Positions 19,880-32,171 of a stretch of DNA of 64,000 bases are shown here, in pieces. This DNA is from Kalaharituber pfeilii. Lineage: Eukaryota; Ascomycota; Pezizomycetes; Pezizales; Pezizaceae. How positions within the stretch are numbered: position 1 is the stretch's first letter; every line of letters starts with the position of its first letter. The position numbers and the translations under genes are program-made. Location of the stretch: the NCBI GenBank assembly GCA_015179045.1, contig WHUZ01000022.1, positions 248,001 through 312,000 on the forward strand, given 5' to 3'. The notes beneath the pieces were generated by a model. It made no database searches, had not been told where the DNA came from, and saw only the letters and a list, made by a program, of their open reading frames with translations.

Positions 19880-21620
19880 CACCCGCCACACATACAATAC
19901 ATCATCGTCAGAGGAAACAAGCCGCTGGCCGTCAGGAGAGAAGGCGACAATTCTGCCATAGGTCTCAAAGGTATGGACAGCCTCTTGACGCTGAACAGAC
20001 CATAGCCGTACAGTGCCATTCTTATTGCAAGAGAAAAGCAGCTGGCCGTCGGGAGAGAAGGCGACAGTATGTATTGATGACAAGTAGGCATAATGGCCGT
20101 CAAAGGTATGGATAACTTCTTGACGCTGAACTGACCATAGCTTGATAGTGCAATCCTTACTGCCAGAGGCAATCAGCTGGCCATCAGGAGAGAAGGCGAC
20201 ACTGAGTACGCAGTCGCTATGGCCCTGAAAGGTCTGGATAGCTTCTTGACGGTGAATTGACCATAGCTGTATAGTTCCATCCTTCTTGCCAGAGGCAAGC
20301 AGGTGGCCGTCAGGAGAGAAGGCGACGCTGACTACCCGTTTGCTATGGCCCCCAAAGGTCTGGATAGCTTCTTGATGCTGAACTGACCATAGCTGAATAG
20401 TGCCATCCTTAGTTCCACAGGCAAGCAGCTGACCGTCAGGAGAGAAGGCGATATTGGTTACCTGTTTGCTATGGCCATCAAAGGTATGGATAACTTCTTG
20501 ACGCTGAACTGACCATAGCTGTATAGTGCAATACTCATCGCTAGAGGCAAGCAGCTGGCCGTCAGGAGAGATGGCGACATCAAATACCGGTGTCCAGTCA
20601 CTACCATAGCCTCCAAGGGTCTGGATAGCTTCTTGATGCTGAACGGACCATAGCTTGATAGTGCAATCCTCACTGCCAGAGGCAAGCAGCTGGCCATCAG
20701 AAGAGAAGGCGACGCACGTTACTGAGTTGCTATGACCCTCAAAGGTATGGATCGCTTCTTGACGCTGAATTCCCCATAGACTTATTGCGGGATGGCCAGC
20801 AGAGGCAAGCAGCTGGCCATCAGGAGAGAAGGCGACACTGCTGCTATCGCTATAAAAGGTCTGGATAGCCTCTCGACGCTGAACTGACCATAGCCGTATA
20901 CCGTCAAAGGAACTGCCAGCAGCAAGCAGCTGGCCGTCGGGAGAGAAGGCAACACTTCTTATTTCGCCGGTATTGTCCTTAAAAGTATGGATTGTCCCTT
21001 GACGCTGAACAGACCATAGCCGTATAGTGCCATTCGCATTGCCATAGGCGAGCAGCTGGCCGTCAGGAGAAAAGGCGACACAGTATACGTCGTTCCAGTC
21101 GCTATGGTCCATAAATGTATGGCTAACTTCTTGACGCTGAACTGACCATAGCTGTATATCGCCAAATATACTGCTAGAGGCAAGCAGCTGACTATCAGGA
21201 GAGAAGGCGATACTTGTTACTAAGGGGGAACGGTGCTTAAAGGTATAGATAGCTTCTTGGCGCTGAACTGACCATAGCCATATAGTGCCATCCTGAGAGC
21301 TAAAGGCAAATAGCCGGCCATTAGGAGAGAAGGCAACACATGTTATCGAGCTGGTAGGACCTTCAAAAGTATGGATAGCTTCTTGACTTTGAACTGACCA
21401 TAACCGTACAGTGCAATCCTTACTGCCAGAAGCAAGCAGCCGGCTATCGGGAGAGAAGGCGACACTGTTTACTGAGCTGCTATGGTCCTCGAAGGTATGG
21501 ATAGCTTCTTGACGCTGAACCGACCATAGCCATACAGCGCCATCCTCACTGCCAGAGGCAAGCAGCTGGCCATCAGGAGAGAAGGCGACACTATGTACTT
21601 TGCTCCTTAGCTCTATATAA
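19880..21620 (-). repeat. 14 WD40-coding repeats in copy C
   Basis: Direct repeats of about 126 bp encode 42-residue WD40 units with the core AFSPDGQLLASGS..DGTI.LWSVQRQEAIHTF. Conserved positions are nearly invariant; the variable residues lie just before the AFSPDG block and around the DG.I loop. Open antisense frames here are consequences of repeat composition. Confidence 0.9.
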
Positions 21621-23075
21621 GGCCTTTCCCCAAACGATACAAAGCTCATCCTAGCGTTACTTAAGTCTGCATTCTCAAAGAATGTTTGCTACATACGAAC
21701 CTGCTTGTTTACCATGGCATTAGCTAACTAAGTTTGGATATGAGTAACAAATAATAGTTGGATGTACAAACCCGACATAGGTCCGCATTTTGCAGTTGAG
21801 CATGGCCAAAGGAACCACTACTTAGATCTGCTCCTGGGATCCTTATACCACGCAAATCATAACCTGCAAAGCTCTTCCCAGATCTAACTAGAATTGTAAT
21901 TGCATTCGCTGCTGCCTGCGAACAACTAGCATCAATTTTAGATTGCTCAACCAAGGCCAAAAGATCATCTTGCAATAGCAATGCTCTTTCGATAATGAAA
22001 CCCAGAACACCAGGATCATCAACAAGATGAAACTCGTTCATTAGTGCATTGGCTTTACACTCTTTGAATGCCTTATCCTGCCAAATTGCTTCAGCAACCA
22101 AATAGTCCCGTAGTGACTTGTGTAAAAATCGGTATGTATTTTCCTGTCGAATAAGTGGGGAGCTAAGTCGCAGAATCCGTACTTTGTCGTTATCATTTGC
22201 TAAAAATCTTTTCCAGACTGACTGCTGTTGTGGTATCGAATCTGCGAAAACATCAATGGGGTATAGGTTGCTTCTAGCACCTGATGACGATAGAAAGCCA
22301 GTGCCAATTGTTGGCAGTAGTCTTGGAATCTAAAGTTGTTCTCTTCTAACTGGATGTATGCATCACGCTGCAGTTCTGGTAGTTGACCTTGAATACTATC
22401 TAAGCGTTCCTTTGCCTGGTCGATCCAATAATCAATAAACTGATGGTATATATCGCTGCGCTTGAGTTTGTCTTTGCTTTGAGCCGGTTTCATGGTCATC
22501 GTTAATTTGAGTAGGAAAGGGTTGCTGACTAAGCTATAAACATCAGGCTTCAAGATATATTGTTCGTACTCCTCAACTGAGCGACCCGGTTTAGCCTTCA
22601 CATATTGTGAAATATACCTCCGGATGCTTAACTTCGAAAATGGCGCAAGGTAGTATTCCCGTAAGAGTTGCGGCTGGCCACGGGGGTAAAACTTGCTCTG
22701 ATACCCAGAGAGCAAATATTCAGGTCGACTGGTAATGACCACCTTTGCATTCCATGTATCAAGCTCATTTTCAGTATAGAAGTTGCCTTGTCTCTCAATT
22801 TCGTCATAACCATCCAAGATGAACACGAACTGCCGCTGACGCCGAAGTAGTGCTATTTGGTCTTCATTAAATCCTTGCTCAGGGCGAGCAAAGAAAGTAG
22901 CTATGAGATCGCGATTGTGGGTTCCCGGTCGATATACTCTAGAGAGTGTAATAAACACGGGAACAACTGCGGTTGCTTCATTGGATGCTCTTTCATACTC
23001 CTCCCATAGCAGGTGTGCAAGGCGATGGTTGAACGTTGATTTCCCAGCCCCAGCTGCACCTTGAACCAAGCAAAC

Positions 23076-23154
23076 CTTTTGATTCACGCATGTTAGCAAT
23101 ATCCGGCAGGGCTGCAAGCACCAAATAAAATAAACTAGATGATTTCAAGCAAAC
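23076..23154 (-). other. 79 bp intron-like insertion in NLR copy C
   Basis: Copies A and B have uninterrupted coding here, between the Lys and Val codons preceding the P-loop. In copy C the sequence CAAAAGGTTTGCTTG occurs on both sides of a 79 bp insert. Read as an intron it starts GTTTGC, contains a GCTAAC branch-like site and ends CAAAAG, and removing it exactly restores the frame and the A/B protein. Donor GTTTGC is weak, so splicing is inferred. Confidence 0.6.
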
Positions 23155-23670
23155 CTTTTGTGGCACAGCATCCGAAAGGAATTTCTGAACCTCTTCCAGT
23201 AGATCAAAACGATTACTATCATGTGGATGTATCGTTCCCTCTGCCGGAATATACAGGTCAAGCTCAAACTCCTCCAGCTGATGTTTGGCATGGTAGTTAT
23301 TCTTGATCTGCTGATCAAATTCTGCAAGCAAGGATGTCCATTCAATTCTTTGGCGTTGATCCCGTGCTACCTCTATGTTAAAAAGGGCTCAGTGCATAAT
23401 AGGGTATAAACCATACGTACTGAATGAAATTAGTTTTTCATTACTCTCCCTGAGCAAATCATTTATAGTGACACCGCCAGCCCCCATATTCCTCCTTTTT
23501 CCAGCAGGAGACCCCGACCTGGATGGACGTCTTCAATGGCCAGAAGTTAGTTGGGGAATGCAGTGATGAAGCGCCATTGTTTTTGAAACTCACTTGAGTG
23601 GCAGCTTATCCAGAAAACGTCTCCCCCCCTTCTGTGGCCCTCCTGAACTTCCAGCTTTCTGGTTATCCAT

Positions 23671-26600
23671 CTTAAACGACTAGTGGGGCAGAATCACAAA
23701 ATTGTCGGATGCACAGATTGAACCGGAAAATTGTGTAAAGAGGCTTTTTGTTCACTTCGAAGCTGTGAGCAATGGTGGATGATGATTGTTTATTACTCCG
23801 CAGTTGCAATTATATATTCGCACCATGAGCACCAGAAAATATGCTTGGCACCAGCCGCACATGTTCAGCCCCCACTTTAGCGACTCTGATCCAGAGTGTT
23901 ATTGCCAACGCAGCTCCACGAGGGGCTGAAAGTGAGAATGAACTTTCCGATATGAACTACTTTTTCCGATACGAATTCTCCCATATTGATTCCAGCAAGC
24001 AATTCCACCAGCTCATTCTCTGTCCACCTCTTTGCCGCTTCCACCATTCCTATCTTCCTTTCCTGCATCCTCGTCTCCCCACTTTGCCAAATTTGTGTGC
24101 CCTTGCCTAAGATCCTTCTCTATCTTAGAATACGCTACCAGTACTCGCACAAATTGCATCCAGGCATCTGTAGGTCATATTCCTCTGCTTCCTCTTTATC
24201 TCTAGCCCTCATACCAGCCTCCATTACTCCCCCTTATGGTATGGCATGCACGACTTTATTCTTGCTGCCTCGTCATTATCGCTAGCCTAAGGACCCCATT
24301 CTACCTTGTTCTCTTTATTTTGGTATTATTTGCCCTTTTAGCACAAGCTTACTGACCCTACAAAGGAATCCAACCTTGTTTGACTGGGAATCGGAAGGTA
24401 GCATAAACTGGACAATGCCACGCAGATATTCCCCCCTCAATATTCTCGCCTGCGAGTTCCATCAAGTTCCGACACCTTTCTATCACCCTGAGGATACTCT
24501 ATTTAGTTGCGATAGTTCTGGTGATGCTGAAAATATCTCGCAACTTGCTGTCCAGCCGTTGATTCAAGCAAAATCAGATCTCTCTTCACCGCGATTGCAC
24601 CGGAGAATGTGCCAGCAGATTTAATTACTGAGGTTTTACGAAAATCTAGAACAGTTCCAGAATTTTGCGGACCATCACGCCATGTCCACGGAGCATGATC
24701 ACTTTTTCCACTCGCATCCTCAGATTTCTGCGCAATTTTCTGTTAACTGGAGGTAGATGTTTTGCCGCACTGCCATGGGCACATTGAACCTGGTGCTTCG
24801 AGGCATGGGAGGAAGGTTTGTAGGAATCCGCATCATTCTGAATTGGATCATGTTTTCGGGAATTGGAATAGTTGTTCACGATCCAGATGTTTGGGCGGTA
24901 TATGGGAGCTAAGATCTTACGCAGAACAAGACATGGCACCTTTTCGCCCAACATTTCAAAATCTCTTTCGCCATCCACCTTATATACGAAGCATTCTACC
25001 TATCCCCTGAATCTCTGCCAGGTTGATAACATTCCCTTGGGGGTGGAATCACGAACGCTTCATCTCCACAACTAGCTCGGCTATAGTTACCGGTGCTTTT
25101 TTTTTTGGCCTACGATATCTGTACTCAATATGCGGAGCCAAGTGACTATATCACATTATCAAAGAGTTATATCGGGCAGTCATTTTACCAAGTCTACTTC
25201 TCAGACATGCTGTTCCAATTCCCCCCCCCCAACCCTCTTCTCGAGACTCCCTGAGTCTCTCTTATGACGCATGAGTTACAGAAAAGTTGGTGGTTTATTA
25301 ATGAATAATACTGGAACGTGCCAACACAATCATTGGTACAGCTTGATATAGCTCGGAAAAGTACGATATTTGAATGGAGGAGAGATTCGTATTCAAGGGA
25401 TGTCGGTTCGAATTCGCTACTTGAATATCGTTCTATTCACTAACTCATTCATAGGAAGCAAACAGTGAGCTCTAATTCCCCTGCACATCCAGAAGCTCAG
25501 AGATGTTTACAAGCAGCTGGGTTTTGAATATCCAGATTTACAATGCTACATCACAGTCATCACTGATGGAGCTTTTTTTCGAGGACAATTGGTTGAACAG
25601 TGGTGCCAAAGCATACTACGATTTGTTACCCAAGACAGCTCAGAAATTCGAATTGCAAGTCAGTATGCATAGGCTACATGCACGTCAGCACCAACTGTTG
25701 GAGGTACTTGTTGTGGAAGTCGTTAAAGGACCTGAAGCTCAACTAGACAAAAATGCTCAATGGATTGCGGGAGTTATTGCTAATGAAGCACCTTACAAAG
25801 AGCCCGCCGCACCCAAATTCCCTTGATAGTCTCCTTAATGCATAATGCAAAGCGGATGACGTTATTAACAACCACAAGCTTTTACAATGCATGTAAGGAC
25901 CCCCTTCCCTTTATTCTACAGCCGTTGCTGCTTACAAGGAGATTTACAACCACTGCATCTAAATTGGTTTTTCGCAAGTATATCTGGATTCTAGACTGGA
26001 ACCTCGGCCATTCGAGCATTGCTACTCCCCACCACTCAGCGATGGATGTCAGTGAAGTACAATAGGCTATTGAAGGGATAGTTTTCAACTACAATGCAAT
26101 AAATTCTCTATCGTGCTGCGTTACAGTTGCCACATTAGATGGACCAATTGTTCAGCACTGCAAGTACCTTGGCCGCTCGGACATGCCCACTACTTGCGGT
26201 TCCGTTGTGGTGTCAACGACATACTTCTTTAATTGGGGTATAGCATTGGAAGGACATCTAATTGCCTTCATTTTTTGGTTGCTAGCGTTAATAGTAACTA
26301 ATACCCAGTCCACTCTCTCCAAGTCTAATACTAGTACTGCTTACCCCGACTGCCGATTTGGCCCCCGCTATGTCGAATTTCTCCGGGATGCTTTCTTGCA
26401 TTTTCCTCCAGTTTCCTTACCATTTCTTGTATTTGTATTTTCTCTTACTAGGTCTCTGCCTTTACCTTTCTTCCCTCTCTATAATCTTTAGTTTCTTTTC
26501 CTCATCGATCCCACCAGCATTCTCATTTCCTCCTCCCCCTCCTTCTCCTCTGCTGCCCTTTTCTGGCTACCTTTGTTTCCTTCCATGTTCTTCCGCAGAT

Positions 26601-27536
26601 GATTCCACCTCATTCTGTTTGCAATCCCATCTTGACATGGATCAACAGTTCCTCCGTGCTTCCAATTCCATTCTCTTTTGAAATCATCCCTCCTTATCCT
26701 CCAACTCTTCTCGCCTTCATTGAGCATACTCTACCTCGTATGATTTCTACTGCATGTTGAACCGGAAGTGTCTTATGTATCATTCTGACGATCTTCAAGA
26801 ACATCCCGCCCCATTCCCTTGAGCAGTCCTCAGAAGGCTCTACTATTGCCTTCTTAAATTCGGCTGTTCTCTTTTTCTTATCTTTCATTTCTCCTGTTTT
26901 CTCTATTTGAAGCCGATTTCAGAAGCTTCTCGTAGATGTCATAGCATCCAAATCGTTCTCTTCTTCATTATTTTCCTCCTCCCTGCCTAGTAAACTGATT
27001 ACTATTGCTCTTCGGGACTGGGCTAAGGTACCAATAGGATTGGATGCAGTGGATCGGAACATGCTTCTCCTAATATGTATGAAAAACAAAATTACAATTA
27101 TAATATTACATGATATATGTACTCAAAGTGTGCGGCAAAGTCTGTGTGATTGTTCAACGCTAACGTACTCACATGGGGTTTGTTCGTCTGCTCGAGAACA
27201 ATTGCTGTTCGCGAACCGACTAGTCTACCCGCGAAGTCAGGAACATGAATGCATGAAGTACTTACGTGTATGGTGCCAGAATTTAAAAGCGGACATGCTG
27301 TAACATTGCCAGCCTGCGTTAGTAAGCAGCACCATATGTGTCAGTTGGCCGGTTGCAATCGGCCACTTTGTACGGTTGCAATTTACAGCTTCTCGTCACT
27401 CGCACCACTCAACTTAGTCTCATGCCAAGCCCCTAGGGCACTCTCCGAGGTTGGCAGCAGGCATATAAAAGATGGTGGTTACAGAGGCCTTTGAAAAATC
27501 GTGTAAGCGGGGGAAGCCTTTGATGACTAATCTAAT
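23671..27536. other. Spacer between NLR copy C and tandem unit 1
   Basis: The 23671-23860 part resembles the upstream regions of NLR copies A and B (ATATGCTTGGC.CCAGCC.CAC shared with 55826 and 40423). From 23900 to 24300 and 26360 to 27000 the plus strand is C/T-rich and the minus strand has short Lys/Glu-rich frames (24068-23877; 26888-26488), looking like decayed coding sequence. No intact gene is supported. Confidence 0.35.
25484..25672 (+). other. Possible exon or gene remnant
   Basis: A 62-codon stretch with no start Met, beginning HIQKLRDVYKQLGFEYPDL and continuing in good protein-like composition to a TAG at 25670-25672. The overlapping ATG-initiated frame 25503-25826 looks less protein-like. 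An acceptor-like AG precedes it, but no donor partner is convincing. Family unknown. Confidence 0.25.
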
Positions 27537-27779
27537 TGTATGGGCTTGACGATGTAATATCTAGATTTCCTAATAAATTAAAGAATTTATTGAACCTGTT
27601 CAGTTCTACAATGAATAAAGGTTTCGCCATCAAAGAAATTATAGAATGACAAGAGCGTCTCAAATATTATAGATTTATGATCTTTTCTACCTTAGTCCAT
27701 ATCATGTTGTGGGTTTTTGCGTTGGGTTGGTCCGTTTCTTGACTTCAGGTACCATACCTACTATCTAGGTGCTCGCTTA

Positions 27780-28480
27780 TGATGTAAGATGGTAGATATG
27801 CACAGCATCCACTACCGCCTTTCGATGGGCCGCAGCAGTGGGAGACGGGCGGGATGAATGTACGACTACTGATGTGAGAGTGCGGGTGCGAAAGAAAAGA
27901 AGATGAGATGCTTGATGGTGCACACTTTCTAGAACGTCACATGAAATGCCTCACGTGCCGTGCTTATCTCCACGTGCTTCCCGTGCCAAGCTTGCCCCTG
28001 CCTCATCCCCACATTCCCAGAAGAGGGGCACTGGTTTCGCAGCTCTCATTCACGACCTCGACGCTTCCCTTCCTTCTCAACTTCAACCTCAGCGACCAAA
28101 GACAGGGCGGACCGGAGCGATACCTCAGACATTATAGCGACGCAGCAGAAAGAAGCGAAAAAGAGCAAGTGAAAATCGACAGAGTTAGTAAATTTAGGAG
28201 GAATAAAAGATTATGTCGCTTGATGATGTCAAAATCAACTAGATACGATGACTCTCTCACAATGGACTTCAGGAAAGGCAAAACTGCGGCAAATCAAGAT
28301 CAAGCACGAGGAATCAAGAAGGCATCTACTCTTAACATCATCCTCCACCCCCCTCGAATTAAAAGCGGTCCCATCGCGACAGAAGAAAAAAGCGAATTAT
28401 CAAGTGAACCAAGGAAAAGACAAGCAAACGACCAGTGAGGATTAGTGAATGAGCAAGCAGTGCAATACCAAAGAGATCTA
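27780..28480 (-). mobile_element. LTR/3' region of the unit 1 Gypsy element
   Basis: Minus-strand sequence around 27790-28010 matches the solo LTR at 8120-8330 (shared CAAGCTTGGCA, AGCACGTGGAGATAAG, CGCACTC, AAGGCG.TAGT). It lies 3' of the pol remnant, as expected for the 3' LTR. The TGTTACGG start is not recognisable, so the LTR is partial or rearranged. The plus-strand frame 27908-28438 is antisense. Confidence 0.5.
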
Positions 28481-28499
28481 CATCTACCGACCCCTTCTC

Positions 28500-31480
28500 A
28501 ACGTCCGACACCCCTCCCATCTGACCCCCCTCTTCCGACGTCTCGGAGTCATCAACTTCGTATTTATCCACCCCTACGAAGAAATTACTGCTTAATCCGG
28601 TTCCCGGAGATTACGGAATCCATGGGCGTGCCACCCACTTTTGCGAGAAGGTAGGCCCCCTGTCTTGTCTTATTAACCTGATGGCATAGTGCCCCATCCA
28701 CTGTTTGTCAACCTTCCTGGACAATTGCGTATCAAGTTGACTGTTTTACACAAGGGCCAGGTCACCGATTTGCAGCTCTTGAGTTTTCTCCGTGCGTCTG
28801 CCATCGAGAAACTGCCTGTTTTCCATCCAGCTTTTCTCAGATCTTTGCAATCGCTTTCAATCCCCCTCCCGCCTCTCGAGGTGATGTGCTTGCACTGCCA
28901 AATCTGCCGCCAGCCAACTATGCCCATGATATTGCAGTTATCTCGACGGATAGAACACAATCCTGGCTGAACACGAGCTTTTAGGGTATCCGGTTGATGC
29001 GTGGGTGGTGATGCGGTCCGCCCACACAACTGCAGGTAAGCGACGTATCCATTTCCTCCAGAGCTTTGCGAGTGCGTCGGCAATTGCTAATGACTGCGCT
29101 CGACGAGCTCATTTGACTGCGGGTGGTAGTTGCGATCCGAACTTTCTGGATATGGTGCCTCAACATCAATTCCTGTGAGGGCTTGATGCTCTGGCGCATT
29201 GTTGTATACGATCCTTCCGGATACGCCGAACCGCGAAATTCACTCATACACGAAGGTCGCAGTAGCCCTGGAATTCACCTTCTTCAGCAGTTTGGTCTCT
29301 ATCCATCCGGAAAAGTCGTCTCCATTGCAACAAAGTATCCGAACACTTCGTCTTCGGGCATATGCACATCGAGTGCGACTTTCCGCCACAGCGAGCTGTA
29401 CAGTCCATGACCCTTCATAGTGCTCGCTTCTGACATGCCTTGCAGGTCCTCACCCACGTACCCTTCGACATCCCTATATGCCCCTTCCACCAGTATCTTA
29501 AGGCTGACATAGGTTCCTTCATTCCCACGGTGTCCGCTCTCATCATGGAGCTACCGGATAATCTCAACGTTCTCCTTTTGGACCCAGATGACCCGTTTCG
29601 GTGGCATGTTGATGTGCGAGCGGCGGAACAGTCTATCCTCAGCAACCAGGAAATTGAGTGCGACTTGCTGGAATGGCCGGAACTGTTCGCCAGTCATCTC
29701 AGGGACCTTTCCATGGAAATCAAGTACGTGCAGTCCTGCGGAATTCCTCAGGCATTTCGTCTTGCTTCCCTTCCAGATTCCATGCGAGTGCTGATAGGTT
29801 CGCATCCATGACATTCTCTAGATCTTCCGAATCGCTTTCTTCCGAATCCGAGTCCTCTCTCTTCCGGCGTCTGGATAAACGCATCTGAGCCCCCCGTGCC
29901 TTTTACCCTCAACATGCTTGATGTCGAAAGCGAAGATTCTTATCTACGCCAGCCACGTATTGGCTACCGATCTTGGCAGGTCTGATGCGGGTTGAGAACG
30001 AACATTTTTGTATCGATCTCAACAAGGAATCTGATGCCGTACAGGAGAAATTGATGTTTTTTCAACACCTTTAAGAGACCTCTACATTTGAGCTTTCCGG
30101 AATCATAGCTCCTGTCGGCAGGCCCCCAAAGCATCATTCATATCGAACTAGATGTCGCTTCCCTTTATCCTTGCCTTCTAGGACCTCCTGCTGAAAAATT
30201 GCACCCCCAACGCAGAAGGGAAGAGTCAACGGGACTGATGATTTGCCCAGAGCTGTTATAATCGATGGGGTCTCAAGGCAGGTGCGGAGGTAAGTGCCTT
30301 CTCCAAGGCATCCATAGCTCTCTGTCGCTCATCTCCCCAGTCGAAGTGCAAGTTCTTCCTGAATGTGCGCAATATCGGCTCGGCTATTGCTGCGAAGTCC
30401 TTGATCCAGAATTGATAATAAATGCACAATCCGATAAACGCGTTCACATCCGTGACATATCAGCATGCTGTCCAGTTCAAGATTTCTGCACCTTCATTTC
30501 CTCAGGGGTCCGCCCATGCACGTCTATCAATGCTACTAATTTGATACTTGACTGAAGAAATTTGTTCTCTTTATCCGAAATTGTTCCACCTGCGTGCTCA
30601 AGGGTGTGAGGTCTAGCGAGATGATGGCTTCTAGTGCTACCTCTATTGGCTTACCCGCTACGATGTCATCCATTAAAGGCTTCTCTCTGCCTGCAGCATT
30701 CTGATTTTTTAGGGCTTTGCGAATCACCCTGTCGAATAACTGGGCACCGTTGGTGTACCCTTGCGGTAGTGTTATCATTCTTAAGACCGATGGGCGTCAT
30801 AAAAGTGGTCATCTCCTTCGACTCCGGTCCCAACCTGCATTGATCATAGCCAGAGAACAGCTCCAGGAGTGAGATGAGTGGGTATCCGGCTAACTGTTCA
30901 CTGAATTCATCAGCAGCCGGGGGGTGGGCGGGGGAAGCTTGTATACTTTATTGTCACTGCATTGCGTCTGTGCCGCATTGATTAATAATGAACTTTCCAC
31001 TCTGCTTAGGTACTAGAAACCATGGATTTCGGTGTGGTCCAATGCTGCATTCCAATGCACCGCAATCCAGCTTCTCATTGAATATACGAACTACGTCACT
31101 TTCCAATGCCTTGGGTACCCGGAACCTCGAAATCAGCAAAGGTTCATGCGGAATGATTGGAACAACATGCGGTGGTTCGATGTCATCAATGAAACCTGCC
31201 CTTTGCCGTAAAGTCAATAGCGGCCTAATGATAGTACAATACCTCTATAAGGACATCCCGCTCTTGATCCGTCAACCCGTCGCCCATTTTTGGTCTTTCC
31301 GTGTGCTCGGAGTGAGCCGTGATCCATTGCGATTACGTTGATGCACTTGACGTTTCTTTCCCTTCTTTCTCATAGTGACCACCCGGCGTCTTTCTAACAA
31401 ACTTTTTCCAGTACTCTACCCCTCCTAGCATCAACCCACCCTCATAAGGTCTGTTCACCGGATGCACCTTGTTTTCCTTG
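28500..31480 (-). mobile_element. Dead Ty3/Gypsy pol region (unit 1)
   Basis: Minus-strand pieces in pol order, in several frames: RT start around 31217-30954 (HVVPIIPHEPLLISRF), the FSGYDQ motif near 30850, PQGYTNGAQLFDRVIRKAL and MDD around 30778-30600, RT thumb near 30447-30256, RNase H near 30235-30000, integrase zinc-binding and core 29814-28981, and the integrase C-terminal segment 29083-28673. RT before RNase H before integrase defines Ty3/Gypsy. Multiple frameshifts and stops make it non-autonomous. Confidence 0.85.
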
Positions 31481-31995
31481 TTTTCCTTTCGCTTATGCAG
31501 GGTAAGTACCCTGCCGTTTATCCTACTCTGTGCCCTACCTCCGGAGGTTGATACCCATGCTTATGCCTAACCCCTCCAGCTCTTCCAGCCCTTTTGCACA
31601 CAACACACTTATCTCGCCTCTCCCTGCAGCTACCAATCTATACATCTCCCCCCAGTTATCACAATGCTACTCGATGCCAGATCCCAGTGCAATTGGCGAT
31701 GCAAAGTCAGCCATACCTGGGATTATGATTGACGCAACTCTTTTTCCGAACTCGAGCCGGGTTATCTTGCCTTACTGCGGTTCCTTTCGTGTTTGGCTGG
31801 TACTGAAGAGAATTATCATCGGCGTCATAAATGGTAGTATAGCAGCTGCCATCATCTCGATTATCATGCTTTATCCTGACTGACCACTCCCATGTTCTTC
31901 CAATCCCTATGAATTGTGATAGTTCTTCCATGATAAAGAAGTTGACATTAGGAACAATGCCTTTAACGTTGACCGAATGTCATGACAGATGCTAT

Positions 31996-32171
<176 letters not shown>

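Larger units (their letters stand above)
19688..23670 (-). pseudogene. NACHT-WD40 NLR, copy C (disrupted)
   Basis: Diverged paralogue of copies A and B. Inferred start ATG at 23670; exons 23670-23594, 23530-23445, 23372-23155, then 23075 onward. The N-terminus is short and basic (Ser/Arg/Gly-rich, residues 1-50) and lacks the long helical domain of A and B. NACHT motifs remain: GAAGAGKST (Walker A), ILDGYDE (Walker B), TSRPE (sensor). Two lesions: a net +2 frameshift near 22240-22260, just before the winged-helix part (stop at 22200), and a TAG at 21689-21691 where A and B have CAG, immediately after the 71 bp intron at 21771-21701. The last frame (21700-19688) holds 14 intact WD40 repeats. 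CAG to TAG is a CpA-to-TpA change, the RIP-preferred context. Sequencing error could explain the frameshift but not both lesions. Confidence 0.8.

Noticed and set aside
27908..28438. 176-codon plus-strand frame in the Gypsy 3' region
   Set aside because: Not frame-conserved in unit 2 (44860-45225 and 45009-45311 split it) and overlaps LTR-homologous sequence.
29440..29811. Plus-strand frames over the Gypsy region (also 46539-46913)
   Set aside because: Antisense to integrase-coding sequence whose minus-strand translation has clear pol motifs.
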